Origin: Chitinophaga pollutisoli | GTDB taxonomy: Bacteria; Bacteroidota; Bacteroidia; Chitinophagales; Chitinophagaceae | DNA length: 64,000 nt | Reading direction: 5' to 3' | Assembly: GCF_038396755.1 (NCBI RefSeq) | Contig: NZ_CP149822.1 | Coordinates: 1,612,001-1,676,000 of the forward strand | Shown: positions 36,101-44,179 of the stretch, piece after piece | Numbering within the stretch: position 1 is the stretch's first letter | Layout: every line of letters starts with the position of its first letter | Notes under the pieces: generated by a model | Database searches by the model: none | What the model saw: the letters and a program-made list of their open reading frames with translations, nothing else | What the model was told of the DNA's origin: nothing | Program-made: the position numbers and the translations under genes

Positions 36101-39100
36101 GGTTTTCGCGGTGAAGGTGATTTCACCGAAAGGCTCATCCGCCAGGATCTTCAGCGACGGTACCCCTGTAAGGTCATCGAGTGTGGCGGTGGAAGAGGGA
36201 TCCGCTGTCAGTGTGATAGAAATATCGCTGGTAGCGGATACGCCGTCGGGCAGGGCAAAGCGCCAGGTGATGGTACTGCCTTCGGCCACGGTGGCCGCAC
36301 CGCTGACGGTGATGTGTTTATCGGAAATATCGGTGATGGTAATTTTAGAAGCGTCGGTCGATGTGAATCCAAACACGGTAGCCGTGGCCACCAGCTCCAG
36401 TTGTTCAGAGCTTTCAATAAGCGCATCTGCTACGGCGGTCACGTCGAAGCTCTTGCTGCCGGTACCGGCGTCGATGGTTACGGTGCCGGGGAAGCTGTAA
36501 TCGCCCGCCGTTAGCGTGGCGGAGCTGGCAGGGCCTTTCGCCAGGCTGATGGTAACAGCCTGAGATGTGATGATATCTTCCGGCAGCGAAACCGTCATCG
36601 TCACTTTACCGCTTTCCACGATGGTGGCGGTAACCGGCGTCAGTGTGATGGTTTTGTTCGCGTTGGTGCCGGTGGCGTCGGTCACGGTAACGGTGGTGCC
36701 GGAAACCGGGATCGAAGAAGTGGCCGTACCTTCCAGCACGAGTGTTTCCGACGGTTCCAGGATTTTATCTGTGTTGGTGGACAGGGTCAGGGTACCTTCC
36801 GTTTCCCCTGCTGCGATCGTGATCACGCCCAGGGCGCCATGCTCATTGTCGGCCAGGGTGGAAGCGCCATTTTTAGTGAGGGTTACCAAAATGGCGCTGG
36901 TGGCCGTTACGCCGCCGGTGAGGGTGGCCTTGATTTCCGTGCTGCCGCCTTCCGCTACTGTGGCCGGAGCCGCGGCAAGCGTGATCCCCGCCTTGGCAAG
37001 GTCGCCATCCGTAATGGTGAAAGTAACCGGCTGCGAGAAGGTGAACCCGCCCGTGGCTACCGCCTGCAGGATCATTGTTTCGGTGGGCTCGATCAGGTCG
37101 TCGGACAATGCGTTAAAAGTAATCTCGCCATACAACGCGCCCGCTGCGATCTTCAGCGCGGGCAGTGCGGCAAGGTCGGCGGGCACGGCCGTGGAAGCCG
37201 CATTTGCCGTCAACGTAATATTAATATCACTGGCTGCCGTAACACCCGCAGGCAATGCGAAACGCCAGGTGATACTACCGCTTTCGGCTACCGTAGCAGG
37301 ACCGGTCACTGTGATGTGCTTATTGGAAACGTCGGTGATGCTGATATCGGACACCGCGCTGCTGCTATGCCCGAACACGGTGGCGCCGGCTGTCAGTTGC
37401 AACAGCTCCGCCGTTTCGATCAGCCCGTCCGTTTTCGCTTCTACTTTAAACGTCGCGCTATTACTACCCGCTTTTATGACAACCGTTGCCGGGAAGGCAT
37501 AATCTCCGGAAGTGAGCGTAGCCGCACTACCTGCGCCTTTCGTGAGCGTAACGGTAATGTCCTGCGAAGTAGTGATGCTGCCCGGCAGCGAAACTGTGAA
37601 GTCCATTTCACTACCTTCCACCAGCGTGGCGGTGAGCGGCGAAATCTGGATGGTTTTGTTGGCGGTGTTGCCTGTGGCGTCGGTTACCTGGAGGGTGGCG
37701 CCGGTTACGGGGATAGCGGATGTAGCAGTGCCCGTGAGCACCAATGTTTCAGCCGGTTCCAGGATATCGTCGGTGCCGGTGGTGAGGGTGAATGTTCCTT
37801 CGGTTGCGCCTGCCGTGATGGTGATCGTGCCCAATGCACCGTGTTCGGAATTGCCGAGTGTGGATGATGCGCCTTTGCCGAGGGTTACGGTAATGTTGTC
37901 TGTGGACGTCACGCCGCCGTTGAGGGTGGCTTTAATGGTAGCGCTGGTGCCCTCCGCTACCGGGCTCGGGCTTACCGACAATGTGATACCGGCAGCGGAA
38001 AGATCGTTATCGGTAATGGTAAACGATACCGGTTGCGAAAAGGTGAAACCGCCGGTAGCCGAAGGCGTCAGCTTCAGGGTTTCGGTCGCTTCGATCACAA
38101 GATCACTGGCGGCGGCGAAAGTAATTTCGCCATACGAAGCGCCACCCGCGATTTTCAGGGCCGGGAGCGACGTAAGATCTGCCAGCACCGCCGTGCCCGA
38201 AGGATCCAGCGTGAGCGAGATATTGATATCGCTGGCGGAAGTAACACCTGCCGGGAGGTCGAAGCGCCATTTGATATTGCCGCCCTCGGCCACGGTAGCC
38301 GGACCGCTCACGGTGATGAGTTTATTGGATACGTCGGTGATCGTTACATCGGAAACCGCCGTGCTGTTATTGCCGAAAACGGATGCGCTGGCCCTGAGCT
38401 TCAGCAGTTCCGCTGATTCAATCAAACCATCCGTTTTTGCTTCTACATTAAATTTCACATGATTCGTGCCCGCTTCGATAACAACCGTCGCCGGGAAGCC
38501 ATAATCAGCCGCCGTGAGCGTGGCCGTGCTGCCGGCGCCCTGGGAAAGCGATACCGTGATATCTTCAGAAGTTACGGTCGTACCGGGCAGACCCACGGTG
38601 AATTCCAGCACATCGCCTTCCGCAATGGAAGCGGTGAGCGGTGAGATCTGGAGCGTTTTATTGGCGGTGGTGCCGGTGGCGTCTTCTACCTGCACCGTCA
38701 CACCCGTAACAGGGATCGAAGCAGTGGCGGTGCCCGTGAGCACGAGCGTTTCCGTCTGCTCCAGGATATTATCCGTGTTGGTAGACAGCGTGAAAGTGCC
38801 TTCGGTATCCCCGGCGGCAATCACGATATTGCCCAACGTTCCATGCTCGGTGTTGCCCAGCGTAGACGCCGCACCTTTAGCCAACGTAATTGTAATATTA
38901 TTGGTGGAAGTAACGCCGCCGGTGAGCGTAGCTTTGAATACCACACTACCACCTTCCGAAACGGGGTTCGGTGTCCCGGATAAAGTGATGCCCGCAGCGG
39001 CGAGATCGTTGTCCGTAATGGTAAAGGAAACCGGTTGGGAGAAAGTGAAACCGCCTGCGGCTGATGGTGTCAGCTTCAGTGTTTCCGTCGCTTCTATTTT

Positions 39101-42100
39101 ATTATCCGCTATCGCTTCGAAAGTAATTTCACCGAACGATGCGCCCGCGGCGATCTTCAACGCCGACAGCGGTTCCAGGTCGGCCAGTTCCGCGGTTCCT
39201 GTTACGTCGTGGGTTAAAGTGATATTGATTTCATTGGCGGTGGTTACATCCGCCGGCAATTCGAAACGCCATTTGATATTACCGCCTTCTGTTACGGTAG
39301 CGGGCCCGCTCACCGTGATCAGCTTCGTGGAAACATCCGTGATCGTAACATCCGAAGCATCTGAAGATGCATACCCGAATACGGTGCCCGCTGCGGTCAC
39401 CTGCAGTTTTTCGGAAGGTTCGATTATCTTGTCCGTCAACGCTTCTACATCAAATTCAACATTATTTTCATCTGCCGGAATTTCTACCGACAGCGGCAAC
39501 ACATAATCCGTGGAAGTGATGGAAGCATCGCTGCCAGCGCCTTTCGCCAGATTCACCGTGATGGGAACGGAAGTAGTAATCCCGGCAGGCAGGCTCACGG
39601 TCATCGTTACTTTAATACCCTCCGCAACGGTGGCTACCGCTGGCGTGAGGGAAAGGGTTTTATTGGCGTTGGTGCCGGTCACGTCTTTAATCGTAACATC
39701 CACACCCTGCACGGTATAAGTGCCGGCTGCCCCACGAACGGCGAGCAGCTCGTCGTTCTCCAGAACGAGATCGGCTTTGGATTGCAGCGTAAAAGTACCC
39801 GAAGATGAACCGGCGCCGATATGAATGGTCCCCAATGCATTGTAGTCGTCCGTACCCGCGACGGAAGCCCCGCCCGCACTCAGCACCACGTCGATGTCCG
39901 ACTCCGATGTAAAGCCGTCCAGCGTGGCGGTAATTAAAACAGATGCGCCTTCATTCAATGTGGCCGCGCCGGCCGTCAGTTTGATCTGCAGGCTTGCGGG
40001 GTCGGTGTCTTTCACATCCATGCCGATGTGCTTCGTAAAAGTGAAACCTGTCGCGGAAAGCGTCAATTCCAAACGCTCCTGTCCTTCTACAATATTATCA
40101 GCCTTTGCTTCGAAAGGTACATCTATATATAATTGTCCTTTGGCGATCGTCGCTGAAACCGGGTAATTACCCACGAAATCGGCGGATGTGGTAGTATTGC
40201 CCGTTGTTGCCGGCGCAATGCCAATAACCACCGGCGTTTCCGTGGTAATACCGGCGGGCAGTGCGATCCGCCAGTTACCGGTGAATCCTTCCGTGATTTC
40301 GGTGGGGCCGGTTACCACCAGTTGGATCGTGGCAGGCCGAACGTCCTTCACCGTCACCGTACCAGTGGCCGTTTGCGCATCCCCCGTCACGGTGGCGGCG
40401 CCCGCAATCACCAAATCCTCGTCCGCCTCGATCACATTGTCGGTATTGGCATGCAGGGTGAAAGTGATCTCGTTTCCACCGGCCGGTATTTTCACTTCCG
40501 AAGGGAAGCTATATTCCGTGGCCTGCAGATCCGTGCTGGAACCGGTGCCCCGGCTCAGGGAAACGGCAATCTCATCTGCGGTATAGATATTCGACGGCAA
40601 GCTTACGCGCACCGTTACATCGTTGCCTTCGTTCACAGTAGAAGCCTGCGGTACGATGCTGATTTTCTTATTGTCTTCGTCGGCCGATTCCCTGTCTTCG
40701 ATCTGGAACGTCAGCCCTTCGAACGTGTAGCCAATTGAAGTACCGCTCAGCTCCAGCGTTTCCGTTATTTCGAGGAGCTGGTCTTCAGTGGCCGTGATGG
40801 TGAAAGTTCCCGACTGGCTTCCGGCAGGAATTTTCAAGGTGGCGGGCGATATACTGAAATCGGCAGCCACTGCACCGGAACCGCCGCCGATGGTGAGGGT
40901 GAACGGAATATCCGCTGCTGCGGTGCCGTATTCCAGCGAAGCGGTAACGGTCACGGACGCGCCGCCTTCCATCATTGTCAGGTCCGGAGCGGAGAAAGTA
41001 ATTTTGGTGGACGGGGGATCCTTGATAGCAATAGACGCAGTGTCTTTCTGCGTAGACCCCACAATGAGTCCCGTCCCGATGATATGCACGGTATCGTTGG
41101 GTTCCGGCAAGGCGTCCGTGGTGCCCGTGATGGTGACGGAAGCGCTGTTATCGCCGGCAGGTATTATGATGACGTTATCGCTGAGCGAATAATCGGCTGT
41201 AGTTGCAGTGGATGTAGTTCCTCTCGTCAGGTTGACCGTTACCGGTGTCTTATGTTTCAGCGAAGGCTTGGCCAAACGGGCGGTTATGGTACCGGAAGTT
41301 CCTTCCGTTACAAACTCCGGCCCTTCCAGGATCAGCTTCCGGTTCTCGGCCAGCTGACTGGTGTTATCTGTAATATTTATTGTAGCCACATCGAAATTGT
41401 AGCCTGTCAACGCGCCGGTGATCATGAGTTTTTCCGGGCCTTCCAGCCACACATTGTCTACAGGAATGGTGAGCGTAATGAAAGCGGATCCGGCGCCACC
41501 GGGAATTACAATTTCGAAAGGATCAGGACCAATGAAGTCGTCTTCATCTGCGGTAGAACCGCTTGCCAGTACCAGCGGAATCCTTAATCCTCCCGCGGGA
41601 GCAAATGCTCCGCTTACGATATTGGCCGTCAGGGTCAGGGTCGAACCGGTTTCGGTCCTGGAACTGCTGCTGGAGATGATTTCAATCGTCCGGTCGGTGG
41701 TATTGTCTTCTATCACCAGGCTGCCGGGCATGATGATGAATTCGCCGTCGTGGTCGGTCGCCGTGCCTTCGAAGTACCAATATTCATATTGTTCCTCGAT
41801 GGTGTTATCGTCCAGCAGGAGGATATTTTGCTGCACGCTGTTGCCTCCCGCGGGGATGGTCAGGGTGCCGGGCATATAATCCACATCTGTGGCACCGGCG
41901 GTATTGGCCGGGTCGTTCAGATCGAGGGTAACGACGATGGCTTTTTCGGTGGTCACGTTTTCGGGCAGGCTGGCCTTCAACGCCACGGTTGCTCCTTCCA
42001 TGCCCGGAGGCGCCGACAGCGTGATCACGCGGTTGTCTGGGTTGAGGCCGGTGGTGTCGAGGATGGTGAGGGTAATTTTATGCGTGCTCGTTTTGGGACC

Positions 42101-43783
42101 GAAGACGGCGGAAGCTTCAATATCGAAAAGCTCCGATTCTTCCAGGATCAGGTCGCCGGTGGCTACTACGTCGAACTCCGTTTCCCAGGAGTTAGCCGGG
42201 ATGATGACCGTGTTCGGGATCGTGGCATGATCGGTTCCTTCCGCTGCGGGTTCCACGCCTGCGGTACGGGTGAGCGTTACGGTGAGGGGGCTGGAGATCG
42301 GCGTCACGCCGGTTACCTTCACTTTCACTTTCAGGGTTTCGCCTTCTTTTACCGATGTAGCCGCCGGTTCGAGGAAGATGCGGTTTTCGTCGTCGTCGAT
42401 GATCGTATATTCGGCCACGGTAGTACTGCCGAGTTGCAGGTGCGGCGAGCAGGCCAGCGGTTTGATCTCCACCCTGAACTTGCGGTCGACATTAACAATC
42501 GAGTTGCCTTTGATGCGGATGTTTTTAATGGGAACGATGCTGTCCCAGTAAATACCGGGCTCAATGATGATTTTTTCGCGCAGTACTTCGTAGTCCACGC
42601 CCTCCTGGGCGTTGCCCGGACCGGGAATTTCCGAAACGGTCAGTTCGAGCACCTGCGGCAGGTTGAACATCCATTTCCCGATTTTCAGTTCCAGACCGTT
42701 GATCTCATGATCGGTTTCTCCTTCCAGCCCGCTCATCTCCGCCGAAGCGAAGTTGACGGTCAGTTTTTCGCTTTTCACGCTGCCGAAAAAACCCAGGTTA
42801 TCCAGCACGGGAATAGGATCCGTGACGGTAACGCCCGCCATTTCCGCCTGGTCGAAGCCAACTGCAAATTGCTTGGTGACGTGGCGGATGAGGTTGGGAT
42901 TTTCTACGATATTAACTTCTAATGCTTTATGAACAGCCACGCCAATATCGGCGGGAATTGTATTGGATGCGATATCGGTGAGCAGGTAGCCCGGAGGAAC
43001 TTTGTTATCGCGGGTGCTATACGGCCTTGCCGCGTAAGAGGAAAAACCCTTTGTGGTTTTGAAGACATGGCTTCCAGGGGTCTGCGGGCAATCCGCGGAT
43101 GTACGGGCCATGCCTATGGTATTGTAAAACGTAACGGGATTATCGTCGCCGTATGTTGTCCAGTAGTAAGCGTCTTCGGTGCTGGGCGTGGGACTTGCCA
43201 CGAAGCCTTTCCCGCAGTTGCTGCCGTCTATCAGGGCGTTTTCGGACAGGTATATGTGCAGCCAGTAGGTGCCGCCGTAGAGCACGTCGTCGTAGGCGGT
43301 TTCATGTGAGGATACGATGTAATCGACGGTATAATATTGATGTCCGGCGATGTATTTATAGACGGTGCTGACAAAATAATCCCTTCCGCGGGCGTTTTTG
43401 AAGCTGGATTGGCCCACGACTTTCCATGGGTTGGCGAGGGTGCCTTCGCCGGAGACCTGCGAGATTTCGCAGTGCTTCAGGTAAACGGGGGTTTTCTCGA
43501 TATGGCCGAGCATGCCCATGCGTTGCTGCAGGATGAAGTAGGTCCGTAGCCCTCCTTTGTCGTACCGGTTGGCGAGGGGATCGTGGGTGAACTGGTCGGC
43601 GCCGTTGTGCTTTACCTGCACGCTGGTGTCGGTGATGGTGATCCTGATGTCGTTGCTGCCTGCGTTACCGCCTCCGGGGTTGATGGTCACGGAGGGGACC
43701 TGCGCGAGGGCCTGCCCTGCCGGGAGGAAGATCGCCACCGCCATCAACAAGATCGCGCCTGCCATGCGGATCGCCGCTTTCAT
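30191..43783 (-). CDS. Giant Calx-beta adhesin with T9SS type B sorting domain
   Basis: About 4530 residues. I chose the ATG at 43783 because it begins a clean signal peptide (MKAAIRMAG, cleavage near ALA-Q); an in-frame ATG at 43804 adds seven residues. After a unique ~330-residue N-terminal domain come several dozen (very roughly 35) Calx-beta-like modules of ~110 residues, each with an EG(x)S start and NxxxE(x)xExL core. In the middle (residues about 1155-3490) three module types A-B-C alternate with a 333-334-residue period. The end is a CHU_C gliding-motility C-terminal domain (GLSPNGDGINDVL, LPDGSYFYVLQVWD), the type B sorting signal for type IX secretion. It resembles SprB-type surface adhesins for gliding or attachment. 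The PorP/SprF gene follows in the operon. Confidence 0.93.
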   Translation of the reverse strand: MKAAIRMAGAILLMAVAIFLPAGQALAQVPSVTINPGGGNAGSNDIRITITDTSVQVKHNGADQFTHDPLANRYDKGGLRTYFILQQRMGMLGHIEKTPVYLKHCEISQVSGEGTLANPWKVVGQSSFKNARGRDYFVSTVYKYIAGHQYYTVDYIVSSHETAYDDVLYGGTYWLHIYLSENALIDGSNCGKGFVASPTPSTEDAYYWTTYGDDNPVTFYNTIGMARTSADCPQTPGSHVFKTTKGFSSYAARPYSTRDNKVPPGYLLTDIASNTIPADIGVAVHKALEVNIVENPNLIRHVTKQFAVGFDQAEMAGVTVTDPIPVLDNLGFFGSVKSEKLTVNFASAEMSGLEGETDHEINGLELKIGKWMFNLPQVLELTVSEIPGPGNAQEGVDYEVLREKIIIEPGIYWDSIVPIKNIRIKGNSIVNVDRKFRVEIKPLACSPHLQLGSTTVAEYTIIDDDENRIFLEPAATSVKEGETLKVKVKVTGVTPISSPLTVTLTRTAGVEPAAEGTDHATIPNTVIIPANSWETEFDVVATGDLILEESELFDIEASAVFGPKTSTHKITLTILDTTGLNPDNRVITLSAPPGMEGATVALKASLPENVTTEKAIVVTLDLNDPANTAGATDVDYMPGTLTIPAGGNSVQQNILLLDDNTIEEQYEYWYFEGTATDHDGEFIIMPGSLVIEDNTTDRTIEIISSSSSRTETGSTLTLTANIVSGAFAPAGGLRIPLVLASGSTADEDDFIGPDPFEIVIPGGAGSAFITLTIPVDNVWLEGPEKLMITGALTGYNFDVATINITDNTSQLAENRKLILEGPEFVTEGTSGTITARLAKPSLKHKTPVTVNLTRGTTSTATTADYSLSDNVIIIPAGDNSASVTITGTTDALPEPNDTVHIIGTGLIVGSTQKDTASIAIKDPPSTKITFSAPDLTMMEGGASVTVTASLEYGTAAADIPFTLTIGGGSGAVAADFSISPATLKIPAGSQSGTFTITATEDQLLEITETLELSGTSIGYTFEGLTFQIEDRESADEDNKKISIVPQASTVNEGNDVTVRVSLPSNIYTADEIAVSLSRGTGSSTDLQATEYSFPSEVKIPAGGNEITFTLHANTDNVIEADEDLVIAGAATVTGDAQTATGTVTVKDVRPATIQLVVTGPTEITEGFTGNWRIALPAGITTETPVVIGIAPATTGNTTTSADFVGNYPVSATIAKGQLYIDVPFEAKADNIVEGQERLELTLSATGFTFTKHIGMDVKDTDPASLQIKLTAGAATLNEGASVLITATLDGFTSESDIDVVLSAGGASVAGTDDYNALGTIHIGAGSSSGTFTLQSKADLVLENDELLAVRGAAGTYTVQGVDVTIKDVTGTNANKTLSLTPAVATVAEGIKVTMTVSLPAGITTSVPITVNLAKGAGSDASITSTDYVLPLSVEIPADENNVEFDVEALTDKIIEPSEKLQVTAAGTVFGYASSDASDVTITDVSTKLITVSGPATVTEGGNIKWRFELPADVTTANEINITLTHDVTGTAELADLEPLSALKIAAGASFGEITFEAIADNKIEATETLKLTPSAAGGFTFSQPVSFTITDNDLAAAGITLSGTPNPVSEGGSVVFKATLTGGVTSTNNITITLAKGAASTLGNTEHGTLGNIVIAAGDTEGTFTLSTNTDNILEQTETLVLTGTATASIPVTGVTVQVEDATGTTANKTLQISPLTASIAEGDVLEFTVGLPGTTVTSEDITVSLSQGAGSTATLTAADYGFPATVVIEAGTNHVKFNVEAKTDGLIESAELLKLRASASVFGNNSTAVSDVTITDVSNKLITVSGPATVAEGGNIKWRFDLPAGVTSASDINISLTLDPSGTAVLADLTSLPALKIAGGASYGEITFAAASDLVIEATETLKLTPSATGGFTFSQPVSFTITDNDLSAAGITLSVSPSPVAEGTSATIKATLNGGVTSTDNITVTLGKGASSTLGNSEHGALGTITITAGATEGTFTLTTGTDDILEPAETLVLTGTATSAIPVTGATLQVTDATGNTANKTIQISPLTATLVEGSEMDFTVSLPGSITTSQDITVTLTKGAGSAATLTSGDYAFPATVVIKAGSNSATFKVEAKTDGLIETAELLQLTAGATVFGHSSSAVSDISITDVSNKHITVTGPATVAESGSITWRFALPAGVTAASDINITLTANAASTAVPADLAALPALKIAAGALYGEITFNALSDDLIEPTETMILQAVATGGFTFSQPVTFTITDGDLAKAGITLAAAPATVAEGGSTEIKATLTGGVTATSAILVTLTKNGASTLADNEHGALGVITIAAGETEGTLTLSTNTDKILEPSETLVLEGTATSSIPVSGTTVTVTDATGTNANKTITLTPVTATIVESGKVTMTVSLPEDIITSQAVTISLAKGPASSATLTAGDYSFPGTVTIDAGTGSKSFDVTAVADALIESSEQLELVATATVFGFTSTDASKITITDISDKHITVSGAATVAEGSTITWRFALPDGVSATSDISITLTADPSSTATLDDLTGVPSLKILADEPFGEITFTAKTDNLIEPAETLVLNPSTLAGFTFSQPVTFTITDGDLAAAGITLSAIPSGVAEGNSTIIKATLTGGVQSSTDITVTLTKDAASTLGNSEHGALGTIVIPADGTEGTFTLVTNTDQHLETTENLVIGGTATGSIPVTGTTITVSDATGTAANKSLRLTPATATVAEGGKAVLTVALPENIITTQAITVALSKGMGSSATLTAGDYSFPATVTIDAGTNGKTFEVEALADGHIEGQELLELTVAGTVFGHASTANADITITDVSDKTITVSGPANVVEGQDIVYRFSLPSGITATSDITVNLAAIASSTATLADLTGLPVVTIAAGQPFGEVTFTAKVDQQIEPVETLTLTPSAAGFTFSQNVSFTITDADLAAAGIQLSVAPATIAEGGGTAVKATLTGGVTAKSDIVITLSKDAASTLSNTEHGALGTITIASGDTEGTFTLSTHTDQLLEPTETLVLGGTSSPAIPVSGATVSVTDATGSNANKTLSLTPATATIMEGNSVTMTVSLPAGIQSTTPVTVNLSRGANTAASLTAGEYSFPASVTIPAMENSVTFQVSAITDGNIESPELLELEATGTVFGFASTDKSNITITDVSTKHITVTGPATVSEGSGIVYRFSLPAGVTAASDIHIALTADPSSTATLADLTGLPVVTIAAGQPYADVTFNAKADLLIEPAETLTLNPSATDFTFSQPLSFSITDGDLAAAGITLTSTPASVQEGGSALITATLTGGATATSAITVTLAKDGASTLGDAEHEAPGTITIPAGTTEGTFILTTNADFLLESSETLVLGGNANPNIPVTGVTLTVTDATGTDANKTLQLTPATATIAEGDKVTMTVALPANIITTQPLTVTLSKGAGSAASVTAGDYVLPATVTIEAGSNSQTFEVEAATDAIIESNELLQVTADATIFGFTTSKSSNITITDVSDKLISVAGPASVVEGNSVTWTFSLPAGVTSEVPVVISLAQGTATPAASAADLEGGLPATVTIAAGATTASLVIETEADQLIETTEKLELVPTATGGFTFSKNILVDIQEAPVSGNITMTATAATIREGATATTITVSLPGTYIAGSDIMVNITKSAVSSAASGDHSALPASVTIGAGQHAVTFTVSAVTDNILEQLESLQLEGTAAGFVVDGISISLEDATRLDPAKTKIVLLPTGASIAEGNAGQFRISLPAGITSSTDITVQLSKDPASTAADTDHGAITANVTIPALANTSADFTITAATDGILEGVEELHIGGTAPAGFTFNGGIIEITDGTGLIAANRHITITIDSTTLHEGNLTNVRFSLPAGISTASPITLTVGANAAQSATAADFSISPTPVTIGSGQQSVTVQLTAVPDMIAEVSEVLQITATATGFTFEPAATITIPGEPAPGVHITATKAADAAEPSAHGSFRLQLASGVAPADITMQYTTGGTATSGKDYTALTGTAVIKAGESGVDVTVNVLDDKILENNETVTMTLVSGSFEYLGATVPVNIATSGAVSMSLADDDMSISRSILIEKIADAAEPATAGRVRVRFADTDLTTVVPVNVSYNIGGTASAGADYQVLTGSVDIPAGQKEAIITIQPVNDNILEPTETIEITLTAASAPLGSYTWPIDAQHTATVNLIDDDQIRMELAATAEVNEGGNLTVTLRSSEAFPAAIPVYITMAHDAVRTVTTATPRSGTTLTVTMPANQTEVTFQLTSDENDTNDDEGYINLTIQPHSGAGQAYRPGTDDRTSTAVKDNDVLTISFASDSSRIDEGNSGMAMMPFKVVLSRKSTRPITVEYAFADAFEGQGADKDSQRAIAAEDFQDATRSIVIAAGVEEGVIEVPVIGDTKVEEDEFFAVKLTGAVVASSQNVPVMGTAAVAVGVIVNDDLNPDMVIRVHKGLSPNGDGINDVLVIENIEKYGRSELVIVNRWGGTVFQTVNYHNQNNAFKGLANRGGGNGSQLPDGSYFYVLQVWDAEGKLTRYNGYIVLKSAQ
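33311..40316 (-). repeat. ~1 kb higher-order repeat array inside the adhesin gene
   Basis: Equivalent positions (the ITVxGP region of module type A) fall at about 33311, 34310, 35309, 36311, 37313, 38315, 39317 and 40316, which is intervals of 999 or 1002 bases. Each unit encodes three Calx-beta-like modules in fixed order. Units differ widely at synonymous and some replacement sites, so the array is old but length-conserved. Confidence 0.85.
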
Positions 43784-44013
43784 AGGATAGGATAGGACTA
43801 ACATAAATAACTTTAAAATTTCTTTACATACATACTATTTCGCCTGTAACCTGCGTTTTTTAACTCCGGAAGCCTGAAGGGCTGAAGCCGGCGGGATATA
43901 CTGTCGGCATAAAAAAATACCAATGCCACATCCGGCGCCCCTGGGAAGGCGCCTCTCCTACTGCAATGACTCCGGAAACTGACCGATAGTGCGGACAGAC
44001 CCCACCTATCAAG

Positions 44014-44044
44014 CAAATGTATAATAATTATAATATTAAAACAA
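44014..44044 (-). promoter_or_regulatory. Promoter of the adhesin-PorP operon
   Basis: On the minus strand, a -33 TTG (44044-44042) and a -7 TACATTTG (44021-44014) are separated by 20 bases. It implies a long leader of about 225 bases before the adhesin ATG. Confidence 0.55.
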
Positions 44045-44156
44045 GTAATATTTGTACTTATTTATCTATATACTATTGAGGAATGCAGTAACATATCTAT
44101 TCATTCTGATAGAGATATGATAGCAGATTAGTTTATGGGAATAGGTAAAATAAAGG

Positions 44157-44164
44157 TAGATTTG
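44157..44164 (+). promoter_or_regulatory. -7 box for ahcY
   Basis: TAGATTTG matches TANNTTTG and is 15 bases before the ATG at 44180. It lies inside the longer frame starting at 44135 and so argues for the later start. Confidence 0.6.
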
Positions 44165-44179
44165 CAAAAAATTATTGGA

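Larger units (their letters stand above)
43784..44179. other. Divergent intergenic region between the adhesin gene and ahcY
   Basis: It holds the adhesin promoter (44014-44044) with an implied leader of about 225 nt on the minus strand, which contains hairpins (GGCGCC / GGCGCC and GGCAT / ATGCC with a T run in the loop), and the ahcY promoter (44157-44164). The middle is very AT-rich. No ORF was seen. Confidence 0.6.

Noticed and set aside
33311..40316. 1 kb repeats as possible insertion sequences
   Set aside because: They remain in one reading frame and encode Calx-beta modules; no transposase or terminal inverted repeats.
30300..43700. Many long plus-strand ORFs antisense to the adhesin gene
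   Set aside because: They follow from the repetitive, GC-rich coding strand and carry no recognisable domains.
44135..44179. Longer ahcY start at 44135
   Set aside because: The -7 box at 44157-44164 would lie inside it; homologs begin near the ATG at 44180.
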